From: Affinundibacterium baiyunense
GTDB lineage: Bacteria; Pseudomonadota; Gammaproteobacteria; Burkholderiales; Burkholderiaceae_D
Direction: 5' to 3'
NCBI RefSeq assembly: GCF_018139645.1
Contig: NZ_JAGSPM010000003.1
Coordinates: forward strand, 372,001 to 436,000
DNA: 64,000 nucleotides
The notes beneath the pieces were generated by a model. It was not told the origin of the DNA. It did no database searches and saw nothing but the letters and a program-made list of their open reading frames with translations. The position numbers and the translations under genes are program-made. Below are positions 63,760 to 64,000 of this stretch, in pieces. The stretch's first letter is position 1. Each line of letters opens with the position of its first letter.

Positions 63760-64000
63760 ATGGAACCTAACTCAATTTCTCTCCCTTCTCCCGCCGCAGG
63801 CACAAGCCGAGAGCTTTCCTACATCCGTTTCGGCAAAACAGGAACTGGCCCAAAAGCCTATATTCAAGCATCACTACATGCCGATGAATTACCTGGCATG
63901 TTGGTCGCACATCACCTAAGAAATCAATTGATCGAATTAGAGCAGCAAGGAAAATTGCTCGGCGAGGTGATCTTAGTCCCCTCTGCCAACCCGATCGGCC
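63760..64000 (+). CDS. M14-type succinylglutamate desuccinylase/aspartoacylase-like protein (3'-truncated by window edge)
   Basis: About 80 N-terminal residues are visible. SLHADELPGMLVAHHL supplies the zinc His-x-x-Glu motif of the AstE/AspA group, followed by GEVILVPSANPIG. It starts eight bases after the M20 stop, in the same operon. It may deacylate an N-acyl amino acid or hydrolyse a small peptide. The remainder lies beyond the window. Confidence 0.78.
   Translation, partial: MEPNSISLPSPAAGTSRELSYIRFGKTGTGPKAYIQASLHADELPGMLVAHHLRNQLIELEQQGKLLGEVILVPSANPIG

Noticed and set aside
1-64000. tRNA, rRNA, prophage, integrase or insertion-sequence genes
   Set aside because: No cloverleaf, rRNA segment, transposase or integrase reading frame was recognised in the window.

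Overview
The window looks like chromosomal DNA of a moderate-GC betaproteobacterium, probably family Oxalobacteraceae (Undibacterium-like). The housekeeping genes (dnaE, msbA, an O-antigen ligase, trhO, gluQ, an RhlE-type helicase) are Gram-negative and burkholderialean in character. The taxonomic call is an inference from gene content and protein style; no rRNA or tRNA gene was found.

Layout. 1-2.1 kb: end of an oxidative uronate module (GarD-like dehydratase and uronate dehydrogenase). 2.4-4.2 kb: a MarR regulator with a perfect palindrome at its promoter, followed directly by a secreted S41 peptidase. 4.7-6.1 kb: a secreted protein of unknown function and a secreted papain-like cysteine peptidase. 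6.7-16.7 kb: a LysR regulator and a catabolic cluster (DgoK-like kinase, RidA, unknown TIM-barrel-like protein, SDR, FucP-like sugar importer, PLP amino acid deaminase, D-aminoacylase). Together these fit conversion of an N-acetylated amino-sugar acid to 2-keto-3-deoxygluconate phosphate. A 0.75 kb non-coding repeat block interrupts the cluster. 16.9-22.7 kb: a class II microcin-type bacteriocin locus: HlyD-like adaptor, double-glycine precursor, small membrane proteins, a retropepsin-like protease and a C39-peptidase ABC exporter. 22.9-29.6 kb: secreted or periplasmic hydrolases and two solute-binding proteins. 29.6-36.3 kb: msbA, O-antigen ligase, dnaE.

36.5-50.9 kb holds the most novel system, a candidate ribosomally made peptide (RiPP) locus. 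Its precursor has nine 13-residue Ser/Thr/Cys repeats (GPTSSECTQTC-type). Next to it lie a translationally coupled APH-like kinase, HopA1-like protein and complete LanC cyclase, which resemble a class V lanthipeptide synthetase with a free-standing LanC. Around them are a nitrilase-fold protein, a transmembrane Ser/Thr kinase with TPRs, a paralogous kinase that appears catalytically dead, an FHA-domain sigma-54 activator, a thioesterase and an FAD enzyme. A 12-base motif is shared by the activator promoter and the pseudokinase-nitrilase-precursor promoter, which suggests common control.

51.2-54.9 kb: tRNA-modification genes trhO and gluQ and a DEAD-box helicase. 55.2-64.0 kb: a scavenging locus with a TonB receptor, YfcC-type permease and N-acylamino acid racemase-like enolase on the minus strand, facing an extracellular cyanophycinase, a secreted M20 amidohydrolase and the start of an M14 desuccinylase/aspartoacylase-like gene on the plus strand. 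It looks like a polymer or peptide uptake and breakdown system, possibly for cyanophycin.
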